DNA of 64,000 nucleotides from Maribacter algarum (ex Zhang et al. 2020). Lineage in GTDB: Bacteria > Bacteroidota > Bacteroidia > Flavobacteriales > Flavobacteriaceae. The position numbers and the translations under genes are program-made. Position 1 is the stretch's first letter; each line of letters opens with the position of its first letter. Below the pieces are notes generated by a model. The model did not search any database and was not told the DNA's origin. It saw only the letters and a program-made list of their open reading frames with translations. Positions 26,905-35,779 of this stretch are shown here, piece by piece. The stretch is taken from NCBI RefSeq assembly GCF_005885635.1, contig NZ_VATY01000001.1, positions 434,001 to 498,000 on the forward strand, in the 5' to 3' direction.

Positions 26905-29301
26905 TTAAACTGAAAGTGACTCGTTGACTAATTGGTCTTCTTTGTTTTTGCCATATTTCTCCTCATAACCGTATTTGTGGTCTTTTTTAGGTACGTCATT
27001 AAAGATTATGAAGCTTTTCTTATTCTTCAGAATTAGCCCTTTTAAATCTTCTAAAAATTTGATTCTTGCTATCTTTCTTCGTACCACAAATAAATTGATG
27101 TCTATAACTTCTGAGAGAAGCATAAAATCAGAAACAAGACCTGCGGCCGGCGTGTCTAGAATGATATAATCAAATTTCCCTTTCAGTTCTTCCACGAGGT
27201 TTTTCAGTCTAGAGCCTGAAAGCAGCTCATGTACATTCCCCTCTGCCAAAGAAGTAGGTATGAACTTCAGATTGCTCAATTCCTCATGCGGATAAGTAAT
27301 ATCGTTTATCTCAAAAACATTACCCCGCAGGTAGTTGTAAAGCCCTTTTCCTTCAACCTTATTCACCCTATTTACTAGACTTGGATTACGTAAATCCATA
27401 TCAATAATGAGTGTTCTTTTACCAGCTTCAGCAAAAGTGATTCCCAAATTAATGGCACTATACGTTTTTCCCTCTTCAGGCATAATTGATGTCACACCTA
27501 AAACACAAGGTTCTTTTGAACTCACAAACCTTAAGTTGGTACTTAGGTCTCTAAATGATTCTTTAAACTTCCATAAGGATACATCAGATTTGGATTTTTT
27601 GCCTTTTGATTCGTGATGTACAATACTTGCTATGACCGGAATATCACTATTCGCCATGATCTGACCCACGTTTTCAATAATATCCCTTGACGAAAACAAA
27701 ACAATCCATGCCATTGGAATCAATGTGCCCACTATAAGTGCCAATAATAAAAGAAGGGGTTTCTGAGGTGAAACCGGGCCAGTTCCAACCATTCTTGCTT
27801 CATCCAATATTCTGGTATCGGAAGTATTTTCGGCACCAGCAATACCCGTTTTTGCTAACTCCTGACTGAGGTAGTTGAAGAGGTTCTCGTAAAGCGCACT
27901 TTGCCTTTCAATAGTTAGTAGTTGGTTTTCTTGGTTCGGCAGAGAACTAATAACCCCATTATAACTTGATAACTGTGAATTGATTCTTTCTAAAGTAAAC
28001 TCAGAAGACTTAATAGAATTTCTCAAATTACTTAAAAGTAAATCTGTCGATTCATCAATTTGTTTGTTGAGAATATTCATTTCTTGATTCGTACTGGTCA
28101 CATAGAACTTCTTTTTTGACCGTTCCGCGTACAATCTTTTGAGTTCAAGTACATTTTCATTTATTAGACGGTCATCTATACCGATGGCCGTGGGTATTAC
28201 AAACTCTTCACTGTTTCGATTATCTTGAATATTTTGAATTAGGGAATTGTAATAGTCAACATTCAATTTGATTTTGGCCTTTTGCATTTGCAAGTTCGAA
28301 GTTCGACCTAGTGCGTTGGAGGCAGTGGCACTTAAGTCAAGTGCTCTCTTATCCTTTTTGAAGTTCTCGAGACTTAATTCAACCTTCGTCAGGGAATCTG
28401 ACACAACCTTCAATTGATTTCTTATGAAATCCTCTTTGGCCGATGCAATCTTGTTTCTGGAGGTAAGCTTGCTTTCAACGTAGTTTTCAGTAAGCTTCTT
28501 CAGAAAATCTACCTCCTTGGCAACAAGGGTACCAGACGATGTTATTTTAAATATACTGGCTTGGATATCAATATTGCTAACCCCTATTTTTGAAGCGTAG
28601 CCTCCAGCCACGGCATCTAGACTACTAATAGTAAAACTTAGTTGCTCTTCCTTAAAATCTTCATTTAACACCTTATACTCAGGTTTTTCAAGAGTAAAAT
28701 TGAAATAATCATGAATGACAGGTTGACCTAGTCTATATTCCTTGGAGAATCTGAAGTCTCTCTTAATCTCCCGTGTAGAGCCATTTACCGGATTCGAAAC
28801 AGTAAAATCATCACCTTCAATAGTTATTCTGTACGTATCATTCGGAAGCATTTCAATCTCAAATGGAACACCGTACAGCTGCGATTTGCTCTTATCAAGT
28901 GTAACCACAATAGGAAAATAACCGTAGGATTCTTTTTCCTTAATGAGACCTTTCGTATGATAACTGACATCGAACCCAAGATCTTCAACGGTTTGCCTGA
29001 TTAGACTAAAGGATTTAATAATACCTATTTCGTTATACAAGTTCTTTTCAACGTCTATAAGACCTACTCCCCCATCAACATATTTACTATCACCCAAAGC
29101 CCGGCTTCCAGAGGCATCAATTAGAATAGAAGTAGATGCTTCATATTTTGGTGTGGCCAATTTAATATAAACCATAGCAAGAGCTAAGCACAGACCGATA
29201 CTCAAAATAAAAAACCATTTATTTTGAAGTATTTTCTGAAAAAATAATTTCAAATTAACCTCGTGTTGAGCGTTAAATTGAGAGTCCTTATTCTCTTTCA
29301 T
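26905..29301 (-). CDS. Wzc-like polysaccharide co-polymerase and tyrosine autokinase
   Basis: 798 residues. A Wzz-type N-terminal helix (about 29-50) leads to a long periplasmic part with coiled coil and GNVR-like segment, then a second helix (about 517-540, KPLLLLLALIVGTLIPM). The cytoplasmic kinase domain has Walker A SIMPEEGKTYSA (about 605-613), Walker A' TLIIDMDLRNP and Walker B FDYIILDTPAAG. The C-terminal Tyr cluster is HKYGYEEKYGK. BY-kinases of this type control chain length by cycles of autophosphorylation. The Wza-like lipoprotein is immediately upstream (51 nt). No low-molecular-weight tyrosine phosphatase (Wzb) is present in the window, so dephosphorylation must be encoded elsewhere. 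Confidence 0.92.
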   Translation of the reverse strand: MKENKDSQFNAQHEVNLKLFFQKILQNKWFFILSIGLCLALAMVYIKLATPKYEASTSILIDASGSRALGDSKYVDGGVGLIDVEKNLYNEIGIIKSFSLIRQTVEDLGFDVSYHTKGLIKEKESYGYFPIVVTLDKSKSQLYGVPFEIEMLPNDTYRITIEGDDFTVSNPVNGSTREIKRDFRFSKEYRLGQPVIHDYFNFTLEKPEYKVLNEDFKEEQLSFTISSLDAVAGGYASKIGVSNIDIQASIFKITSSGTLVAKEVDFLKKLTENYVESKLTSRNKIASAKEDFIRNQLKVVSDSLTKVELSLENFKKDKRALDLSATASNALGRTSNLQMQKAKIKLNVDYYNSLIQNIQDNRNSEEFVIPTAIGIDDRLINENVLELKRLYAERSKKKFYVTSTNQEMNILNKQIDESTDLLLSNLRNSIKSSEFTLERINSQLSSYNGVISSLPNQENQLLTIERQSALYENLFNYLSQELAKTGIAGAENTSDTRILDEARMVGTGPVSPQKPLLLLLALIVGTLIPMAWIVLFSSRDIIENVGQIMANSDIPVIASIVHHESKGKKSKSDVSLWKFKESFRDLSTNLRFVSSKEPCVLGVTSIMPEEGKTYSAINLGITFAEAGKRTLIIDMDLRNPSLVNRVNKVEGKGLYNYLRGNVFEINDITYPHEELSNLKFIPTSLAEGNVHELLSGSRLKNLVEELKGKFDYIILDTPAAGLVSDFMLLSEVIDINLFVVRRKIARIKFLEDLKGLILKNKKSFIIFNDVPKKDHKYGYEEKYGKNKEDQLVNESLSV

Positions 29302-29352
29302 TTTTCAATTATAAAGTTCAAGTGCTTATGCATACCTCCAATAAATTTTTTC

Positions 29353-30198
29353 CTACTTCGTAGTAAAATTCAATACTAAAACAGTAGTTGTAATGGCTGA
29401 TAAAATTAAAGTTAACACTCCCAAGTTACTTTGTTTTATATTAGGTTTTGAAGTCTCTACATAAATAACATCGTTAGGATGTAAAAAATAGTATGGAGAC
29501 TTAATAATCGAAGGTTTCGTTAAATCTAAATTTACTACCACTGATTCGTTCCCAATCTGTCTTATAACCTTTACCTTTTTTCGCTTCGCAGATAGGTTTA
29601 AATCCCCAGCGGCCGCCAATCCTTCAAAAATTGTGGCCTGGTTATTATATATATAATTTGTTCCCGGGTTTTTGACATCACCCAAAACAGAGACTTTAAA
29701 ACTTGTTAATTGAACAGTTACTGCTGCATTAACAAGGTATTTGTCTATTTCTACTTGCACCAAATCTCGAATCTCATCGACATTGAGTCCACCCACCTTA
29801 AGTTCGCCAACAATAGCGAGATTTATTGCTCCTTCTGGATCGACCGTGTAACCACTAAGAAACAAGGAAGCAGGATTTGCTTGAAAATTTCTATTCTCGA
29901 TAGAGGTCAAGTTAAAAAAAGCCGTTTGTTCAGGATCTCTACTTTGCACTTTTATACTTAAGACATCACTAGGTTGAATCTTGTATTGCTCTCCTTTGTT
30001 AAGGGGTAAAATAATAGTTTGTTGATTACTTTGTAAATAATCAACCCCTTTTGATGTATAGCAAGAAGATAACATGAATGCCAAGATCAATGCAATTGAA
30101 AAGTTAAAACCTATTGATTTTCTCATATCCAACATAGACTTCTTCATTTTAGATGTTATACTCTTTTTACTCATACTATTTGTGCAATTTGCAGTCAT
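29353..30198 (-). CDS. Wza-like polysaccharide export outer-membrane lipoprotein
   Basis: Up to 281 residues. The lipobox is AFMLSSC, followed by YTSKGVDYLQ. A Poly_export domain (YKIQPSDVLSIKVQSRDPEQ), a SLBB-like domain (FKVSVLGDVKNPGTNYIYNNQ) and a C-terminal hydrophobic segment (LGVLTLILSAITTTVLVLNF) follow. The start is uncertain: Met1 at 30198 gives an unusually long pre-signal region, while ATGs at 30147 and 30126 give conventional lipoprotein signals, 30126 being the most economical. It forms the outer-membrane channel for polysaccharide export with the Wzc-like protein just downstream. Confidence 0.9.
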   Translation of the reverse strand: MTANCTNSMSKKSITSKMKKSMLDMRKSIGFNFSIALILAFMLSSCYTSKGVDYLQSNQQTIILPLNKGEQYKIQPSDVLSIKVQSRDPEQTAFFNLTSIENRNFQANPASLFLSGYTVDPEGAINLAIVGELKVGGLNVDEIRDLVQVEIDKYLVNAAVTVQLTSFKVSVLGDVKNPGTNYIYNNQATIFEGLAAAGDLNLSAKRKKVKVIRQIGNESVVVNLDLTKPSIIKSPYYFLHPNDVIYVETSKPNIKQSNLGVLTLILSAITTTVLVLNFTTK

Positions 30199-30325
30199 TG
30201 AAGACTTAATTTATACTTTAAAAACATGAAGCATCTGGGCGCTCGGCCTTTTATTTCATTATGTGTATTCCAATTGGACTGTAACATGTTTGCGTTTCAA
30301 TATCTAGTTTTTCTTCCTTGATGTA

Positions 30326-30333
30326 CAAAGTTA
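30326..30333 (-). promoter_or_regulatory. Candidate -7 promoter box (TAACTTTG) for the wza-like operon
   Basis: The minus-strand sequence TAACTTTG matches the Bacteroidota -7 consensus TAnnTTTG. It lies in the 214-nt gap between the phosphoglycosyl transferase and the Wza-like gene, 128-193 nt upstream of the possible starts. No clear TTG element is seen at the usual distance upstream. It could allow the export genes to be transcribed apart from the initiating transferase. Confidence 0.4.
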
Positions 30334-30412
30334 AAACCCAAAATTAATCTATAGTTAATATTATGTATTATTATCATACATATCACTCCATTCAAAGGTG
30401 ATAATTTATGGT

Positions 30413-31831
30413 TTAAAATGCCTTTTTATGGTGACCCCCAAAAACCGTCATAAAAATGATCTTTACATCTAACCAAAAACTCCAATTTTCAATATACCAT
30501 AAATCATGATGAACGCGTTCGTTTTTTTGTTCTTCGGTCACCGTTGGGCCACGCCAACCATTTACTTGCGCCCAACCAGTAATCCCGGGTTTCACGTAAC
30601 TCCTAACCATATAGTTTTTAACCGTACTTCTAAAATCATTCTGTAAATGAATTCGGTGTGGCCTGGGTCCTATAACGCTCATATCACCTTTCAATACATT
30701 AAAAAACTGAGGTAGCTCATCTAAATCCAACTTTCTTAAGAACTTACCCACCCTAGTTATTCTTGGGTCATTGACTTCTGTTGATTTTGTCCCATTCATA
30801 GGGTCTTCACAGACAGACATTGTTCTAAACTTATAGCATTTAAATGTTCTATTTGCTTCTCCTTTTCTGTAAGGTGTATAAAAAATAGGACCTCTATTAT
30901 CTAGATATATCAGAATCGCAATTAACAAGAAAATCGGTGCAAATGCGATAAGTATAAAAAAAGCAAACAAGAAATCGAAAAGACGCTTTAAAATAGTTAA
31001 ACTGAAATTATCCAATGGTGATTGGCGCAATTTAAAAACGGCCAACTCGCCCATAGTAAATGCCTTATAGTTTTTTGACATTAAAAGCGGGTTCTCAGGA
31101 ATCAATTTAATGCGAACTCCAAAATCATCGGCAACCTTAATGACCTCCGCAATTTTTTCGTGTTTCACATCTGACATGGAAACGAAAATTTCATCAATGG
31201 AATAATCTCGCAACACATCTGGTAAATCATCGATTTCACCAGAAACACTCAAATCAAGATCGTTTGGGGTCATTACATTTCGATCTTCAAGATAGCCCAT
31301 TACATTATACCCATATTGGGTCATAGCATTTATAAAACCCGTTAGGTTATTGCCTTTGTAACCTGAACCAATCAATAAGGTATTTGAAAAAAGGTGAGAA
31401 CCTTTATCCTTTAGAAATCTCAACAAGTACTTAGCACTAATCAAGATTAAGTATGAAAAGATAAAAATTGGTATGATAAAGGTTGAGCGAACAAAATAAT
31501 CAATCCTAAAAACCAAGGCCAAAGTTGTAACTATTCCTATAAAGAAGAACAAAGAAGTTAAAACGTTCTTCATATAACGATAATCTGCATTGAAATAGAA
31601 TTCATTATCACGAATGTAGAGTATTATAAATAACCAACTTAGGTTATAAATAGTACCTAGTTTTACCATATTCAAAAGAAACCCGGTATCATTAAAAGAG
31701 AATTGTGGAAGCTTGAAGTAAAGAAATACAACCAAAACAAAATTCAATAAAATGAATTCAATGGCCAGTAAATTGACAAGTACAAATCTATTTTTAGAAT
31801 TCATGAAAAAGGTTATAAAAAGGAACAACAT
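30413..31831 (-). CDS. Initiating polyprenyl phosphoglycosyl transferase (WcaJ/WbaP-like)
   Basis: 472 residues from 31831, or 463 from the ATG at 31804, which is followed by the more usual MNSKNRFVLVNLLAIEFI. Four N-terminal helices and a CoA-binding-like Rossmann segment (NTLLIGSGYKGNN) precede the catalytic bacterial-sugar-transferase domain. That domain has the membrane-entry helix KRLFDFLFAFFILIAFAPIF, KCYKFRTM, LRKLDLDELPQFFNVLKGDM, SVIGPRPHR and GWAQVNGWRGPT. It transfers a sugar phosphate (glucose or galactose type) to undecaprenyl phosphate, the first step of repeat-unit assembly. It is the first gene of the minus-strand operon. Confidence 0.92.
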   Translation of the reverse strand: MLFLFITFFMNSKNRFVLVNLLAIEFILLNFVLVVFLYFKLPQFSFNDTGFLLNMVKLGTIYNLSWLFIILYIRDNEFYFNADYRYMKNVLTSLFFFIGIVTTLALVFRIDYFVRSTFIIPIFIFSYLILISAKYLLRFLKDKGSHLFSNTLLIGSGYKGNNLTGFINAMTQYGYNVMGYLEDRNVMTPNDLDLSVSGEIDDLPDVLRDYSIDEIFVSMSDVKHEKIAEVIKVADDFGVRIKLIPENPLLMSKNYKAFTMGELAVFKLRQSPLDNFSLTILKRLFDFLFAFFILIAFAPIFLLIAILIYLDNRGPIFYTPYRKGEANRTFKCYKFRTMSVCEDPMNGTKSTEVNDPRITRVGKFLRKLDLDELPQFFNVLKGDMSVIGPRPHRIHLQNDFRSTVKNYMVRSYVKPGITGWAQVNGWRGPTVTEEQKNERVHHDLWYIENWSFWLDVKIIFMTVFGGHHKKAF

Positions 31832-32304
31832 GAAATCCCATTAGATAACCTTCCATACTTTTGTATAGACTGTACCTGATTAATGTTCTGCCCCTTTTGG
31901 TTTGGTCTTTATAGTTAAAAGTCGAAATTAATTTTATGCTACCTAACAGGGCAAATTATTAGATGAACGACGAAAATATCCTTCGTACTACAAACGAATT
32001 ACTAATTAAGCAACATTCAAGGTTCAAAATGCAAAACCATCAAACCTGCCTATATTATTGCCTTTTCAAGTAACATTTAATATAAGAAACATATTGGACC
32101 ATGGGTTTATCAAAAGATTAATTTTTATGTTTTCAAAATTCACCCTCCCTGATAACCGTTTCAATAAATTTTCGAACATTTATCTGAGGAATTCTGATTT
32201 GCTCGATAAGTAAGGATATTATTTCTCAAAATAACCTTAGCACAAGGCCTAGCCAAAAAACTGATGGCATTTACCTATCTTTAATATTGGATTTTTAATT
32301 TAGG
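31832..32304. other. 473-bp divergent intergenic region upstream of the EPS operon
   Basis: Separates the minus-strand polysaccharide operon from the plus-strand SanA-like gene. No ORF is supportable. A strict plus-strand TACTTTTG box lies at 31856-31863 but is 440 nt from the gene it would serve. A near-consensus TATCTTTA at 32276-32283 is better placed for the SanA-like gene. I find no strict box pointing into the EPS operon. Confidence 0.5.
32276..32283 (+). promoter_or_regulatory. Near-consensus -7 box (TATCTTTA) before the SanA-like gene
   Basis: TATCTTTA differs from TAnnTTTG only at the last base and lies 21 nt before the ATG at 32305, giving a very short leader as is common in this phylum. 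No TTG element at the normal distance is clear, so the call is weak. Confidence 0.3.
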
Positions 32305-32940
32305 ATGAAAAAAAAATACTTCCGGATTCTACTTTGGCTTACAGTAATACCAATTCTCCTGGTTTTGCTTTGCAACTTTGCTATTAATTCTTCAGCTGAG
32401 GGAAAAACGTTTTCGCGAATCGAAGAGGTTCCAAAAAATAAAGTAGGTTTGGTTCTTGGCACTGCTAAAAAGTTATCCGATGGTCGTCCGAACCTTTACT
32501 ATTCATATCGTATAATGGCAACTGTAGCTCTTTTCGAAGCGGGTAAAATAGAATTTGTTTTGGTGAGTGGTGATAATGGTACACAATACTACAATGAACC
32601 TACTACCATCAAGAAAGATTTGATCGCGGAGGGAATTCCTCAAGAAAAGATATTTCTAGATTATGCCGGTTTTCGAACTTTAGATTCAATGGTTCGCGCC
32701 AAAGAAGTATTCGGTTTGGAAAAAGCGACCGTAATTTCACAAAAATTTCACAACCAGAGAGCTATTTATATCGCCGAGCGAAAGGGGCTCACCGCTATTG
32801 GTTTTAACGCTACGGATGTAACTGGCAATTCTGGACTGAAAGTACATCTCAGGGAATATCTTGCACGTGTAAAAGTGTTCATTGACTTAATATTCAATAC
32901 TCAACCCAAATTTTATGGTGAGCGCATCGAAATAAGGTAA
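32305..32940 (+). CDS. SanA/YdcF/ElyC family protein (DUF218)
   Basis: 211 residues. One N-terminal membrane helix (about 7-27) is followed by a DUF218 domain with VGLVLGTAKKLSDGRPNLYY, VLVSGDNG, LDYAGFRTLDSMVRAKEVFG and ISQKFHNQRAIYIA. These motifs are those of E. coli SanA, an inner-membrane-anchored periplasmic protein linked to envelope barrier function and vancomycin exclusion; its reaction is not established. It precedes an NRAMP-like transporter by 58 nt. It may be envelope-related rather than part of the polysaccharide machinery. Confidence 0.87.
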   Translation: MKKKYFRILLWLTVIPILLVLLCNFAINSSAEGKTFSRIEEVPKNKVGLVLGTAKKLSDGRPNLYYSYRIMATVALFEAGKIEFVLVSGDNGTQYYNEPTTIKKDLIAEGIPQEKIFLDYAGFRTLDSMVRAKEVFGLEKATVISQKFHNQRAIYIAERKGLTAIGFNATDVTGNSGLKVHLREYLARVKVFIDLIFNTQPKFYGERIEIR

Positions 32941-32998
32941 CAAGAACACCTTTAAGGAAAAAAACTTATTTTAGGAAGCGTAATAAGAACCATCGCCA

Positions 32999-34252
32999 AT
33001 GTCAAAACTTCAAACACTTCTTAAAAATCTTGGCCCTGGGCTTTTGTTTGCCAGCATGGCTATTGGCACCTCTCACTTGGTTCTTTCCACCAAAGCTGGG
33101 GCTCAATATGGTTGGTTGATGGTAATTCCAATTATTCTAGCTAACATTTTTAAGTATCCTTTTTTTGAGTTTGGTGTGCGTTACACTAACGTTACAAACA
33201 AAACCCTTATTGAAGGTTATCTTAATCGCGGAAAAGGCTGGTTATGGTTTTACGCTTTCATCACTTTGATTACAACTTTTACGATATTAGCTGCTCTTTA
33301 TACGGTCACGGCAGGTCTTTTCATAAACCTATTCAAAATTTCAGATATTTCCATTGCCATGGTAGCTCTTGGCCTCTTTGTGTTCATTAGTGCTTTGCTA
33401 ATAATTGGTCGTTATCGGTTTCTTGAAACCTCCTTAAAGTTTGTAGTGGCCATTTTATTCATCGCACTTTTGGTTACTACTATTCTCGTAATTTATAAGG
33501 GTCAAGTCGATTCTGTCGTTGACTTCTCACCACCTCCTATATTTAACGATGCGGGAATTTTATTTTTAATAAGTCTAATGGGATGGATGCCCACCACGGT
33601 AGAAGCCTCAAGTTGGGTTAGTCTTTGGAGCATTGAAAAATGGAAAAACCAGAATGTAAAACCTACCTTGAAACAGTCACTACAAGAATTCAATATTGGG
33701 TATTTAATGACAGCAATTTTAGCGATATTCTTTTTGATTATAGGTTCAATGACGCTATATGGAACTGGTATTGAATTAAGCGGTAACGGTGTCGTTTTTG
33801 CGGATCAGGTTGTTTCATTATTTACAACGCATATTGGTTCGTGGGCTTATATATTTATTGCCGTTTCCGCTTTTGCAACTATGTTTAGCACCTGTATGAC
33901 GGCCCACGATGCTGTAACCCGCGTGAGTTTGGATATTATCGATTTATTATCCCCAAAGACGAAGCTTCAGGGTAAAAAAAGTTTCTTTGCAATTGGCGTT
34001 CTTTTGCTAGCTGCTATCAATTTTATAGTTATCGCCCTGTTCTCCGCCAACATGGGTAAGTTAGTTGCTCTGGCCACTTTTGTTTCATTTGTAGTTGCTC
34101 CTATTATAGGTTACATGAACCTCAAAAATGTTATGAGCGACGATTTAGCAGAGGAAAACAAGCCTCAAAAATGGCTACAATACTTAACCTATGCGGGTAT
34201 TGTTTTTTTGGCTTTCTTTTCAATTTACTATTTCTACATAGTAATTTTTTAG
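32999..34252 (+). CDS. NRAMP-related (SLC11-like) membrane transporter
   Basis: 417 residues with about 11 transmembrane helices. The start LLKNLGPGLLFASMAIGTSH and the glycine pattern are NRAMP-like. Helix 1 of canonical Mn/Fe NRAMPs carries Asp-Pro-Gly-Asn, but here the equivalent is AIGTSHLVLSTKAGAQYGW. The helix-6 Met-Pro-His motif is replaced by MGWMPTTVEASSW. The canonical metal ligands therefore appear altered, as in NRAMP-related subgroups with different substrates (Mg-like or non-metal); the substrate here is unknown. Confidence 0.82.
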   Translation: MSKLQTLLKNLGPGLLFASMAIGTSHLVLSTKAGAQYGWLMVIPIILANIFKYPFFEFGVRYTNVTNKTLIEGYLNRGKGWLWFYAFITLITTFTILAALYTVTAGLFINLFKISDISIAMVALGLFVFISALLIIGRYRFLETSLKFVVAILFIALLVTTILVIYKGQVDSVVDFSPPPIFNDAGILFLISLMGWMPTTVEASSWVSLWSIEKWKNQNVKPTLKQSLQEFNIGYLMTAILAIFFLIIGSMTLYGTGIELSGNGVVFADQVVSLFTTHIGSWAYIFIAVSAFATMFSTCMTAHDAVTRVSLDIIDLLSPKTKLQGKKSFFAIGVLLLAAINFIVIALFSANMGKLVALATFVSFVVAPIIGYMNLKNVMSDDLAEENKPQKWLQYLTYAGIVFLAFFSIYYFYIVIF

Positions 34253-34391
34253 CAGTAATTTTCATGCTTCTATTTTATACCCACCCCTGCAATTTGTTAG
34301 ACAAAATACTGGTTATCAATTAAATAAAGTATAAACTCAATTCTAGGTTGAAGTCCTTAAAGTGATTTTTTTACGTACATATTTAAAATTC

Positions 34392-34400
34392 ACCCCTAAT
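34392..34400 (+). promoter_or_regulatory. ACCCCTAAT leader motif, site 3
   Basis: ACCCCTAAT ends exactly 9 nt before the ATG at 34410 of the beta-propeller lipoprotein. It matches sites 1 and 2 in 8 of 9 bases and in spacing. A TTACGTAC stretch at 34370-34377 upstream recalls the TACGTAC near site 2, but site 1 lacks it. Confidence 0.55.
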
Positions 34401-34409
34401 CCCTGAATT

Positions 34410-35732
34410 ATGAAAATCCAAAGCTCCCATGTGGCCTTGTTACTCTGTATATTCATTTTCGTTAATTGCAATAGTGACAATACCGTTCTAGTTCTATTAG
34501 ATGAAGAACAGGTCGATACCGATAACACACCTGAGGATACTAATACAGAACCCGATGAAAATACCGATTCAAGTGAAAACACTTTAGAACTCGTAGCTAA
34601 TGATTTGTCCGCTCATCCAATGCAGGGTATTGACAAACCGGCGTATTTAGAAACTATTACCGACCCTTCATTCGGAACGACCATTCGTCGCATTAGTGAT
34701 GCAGGCGATGGCAATATTATCAAACCCATGTATAGCACTATTCAAGCGTGGAATTCCGACGAAAGTTTAATGATTTTGTATGAGCAAGGAGTAGGACATC
34801 AACTGCTCAATGGAATGGACTATAGTTTTATTCGATATTTAGACGATGTAAATCCTGATGACTTAGAACAGATTTTTTGGGATTTCAATGACCCCGAAAT
34901 ATTTTTTTATATCGACAGAACAACCGCTGAATTAGTTAAATACAATACGACTACTCAAAACAAGGAAGCTCTAACGAATTTAAAGTCCCTAACCAATTGT
35001 GCTGATAATATTGGCTCTGGAAACGATGTGCAGATGATGTCATGGAATTCAGATGTTATCGGCTTTCGATGTGATAATACAGGCGCATATGCTTACAGAA
35101 TTTCAACCGGAGAACTAATTACTTTTAACATTGATGATGTTCAGTATACAGCTCCTATGCCGGGAGCAAGTGGAAATCAATATTATCATGGAAAGGCAGT
35201 CTACGATATGGATGGTAATCAAGCAGCTTTACTAAATGAAAGTAGTGTTGAACATTCATGTCTTGGTAAGTTGATAGGGGGTAATGATGCTCATTTTGCC
35301 GTTGCTTTTGCTGAAGGGCCAGAAGGAGGTTGTATTGGAAATATTATTGCCCATGACTTAACCACCGGTGAATGCTTTCCAGTTATCAGTGAAGAACAAG
35401 GTTATGATTATCCTAAAAGCGGTACCCATATCTCGGCTGTAGCTCATAAAAGCCCGGGGTGGATTGCCGCTTCTATGGTTGGCAATGACGAAGATGGTCA
35501 AAGTCTTTTAGATCAAGAACTAATTATTGCCCGAGTAGAAAAAGGAAATGTGGAAGTATACCGTATAGGTCATCACAGAGCAGACGAGAACGAATTCGAC
35601 TATTGGGGTGAGCCGCATGCAGTAATAAGTCCGACAGGCACTAGAGTGCTTTTTGGTTCTGACTGGAGTGGCTCACAAGATGGAAAATCAGTAGACGCTT
35701 ACGTTGTAGAACTACCGAATTTTATTAAATAA
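34410..35732 (+). CDS. Beta-propeller surface lipoprotein, oligogalacturonate-lyase-like
   Basis: 440 residues. The lipoprotein signal ends IFVNC with Cys20, then an acidic Asp/Glu/Thr-rich linker (about 25-70). The remainder looks like a WD40/TolB-type propeller with repeating strands such as TIQAWNSDESLMILYEQGV, MMSWNSDVIGFRCDN and EPHAVISPTGTRVLFGSDW. The last pattern is frequent in oligogalacturonate-lyase-like and related propellers, but metal-binding His residues of true PL22 enzymes cannot be confirmed by eye. Function is therefore open: lyase, sugar-binding or structural. It shares the ACCCCWAAT leader with both lyase-like lipoproteins, which argues for co-regulation with them. It is transcribed alone and convergent to the OmpA-family gene. 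Confidence 0.7.
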   Translation: MKIQSSHVALLLCIFIFVNCNSDNTVLVLLDEEQVDTDNTPEDTNTEPDENTDSSENTLELVANDLSAHPMQGIDKPAYLETITDPSFGTTIRRISDAGDGNIIKPMYSTIQAWNSDESLMILYEQGVGHQLLNGMDYSFIRYLDDVNPDDLEQIFWDFNDPEIFFYIDRTTAELVKYNTTTQNKEALTNLKSLTNCADNIGSGNDVQMMSWNSDVIGFRCDNTGAYAYRISTGELITFNIDDVQYTAPMPGASGNQYYHGKAVYDMDGNQAALLNESSVEHSCLGKLIGGNDAHFAVAFAEGPEGGCIGNIIAHDLTTGECFPVISEEQGYDYPKSGTHISAVAHKSPGWIAASMVGNDEDGQSLLDQELIIARVEKGNVEVYRIGHHRADENEFDYWGEPHAVISPTGTRVLFGSDWSGSQDGKSVDAYVVELPNFIK

Positions 35733-35779
35733 ACTCCCCTTTTTACAAGCGAAAAAAGCAAAAACCCTTCTTGCAAACC

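Noticed and set aside
31856-31863. Strict TACTTTTG box on the plus strand
   Set aside because: It is about 440 nt from the only plus-strand gene it could serve; a chance match is likely in AT-rich DNA.
31962-31971. GATGAACGAC also found at 15076-15085 upstream of the lyase-like gene
   Set aside because: Only a 10-mer, with no other shared element and not next to a comparable gene start; likely chance.
12325-35732. Possible polysaccharide utilisation locus
   Set aside because: No SusC/SusD pair, no sulfatase, no glycoside hydrolase and no sensor-regulator typical of such loci; the surrounding genes are biosynthetic.
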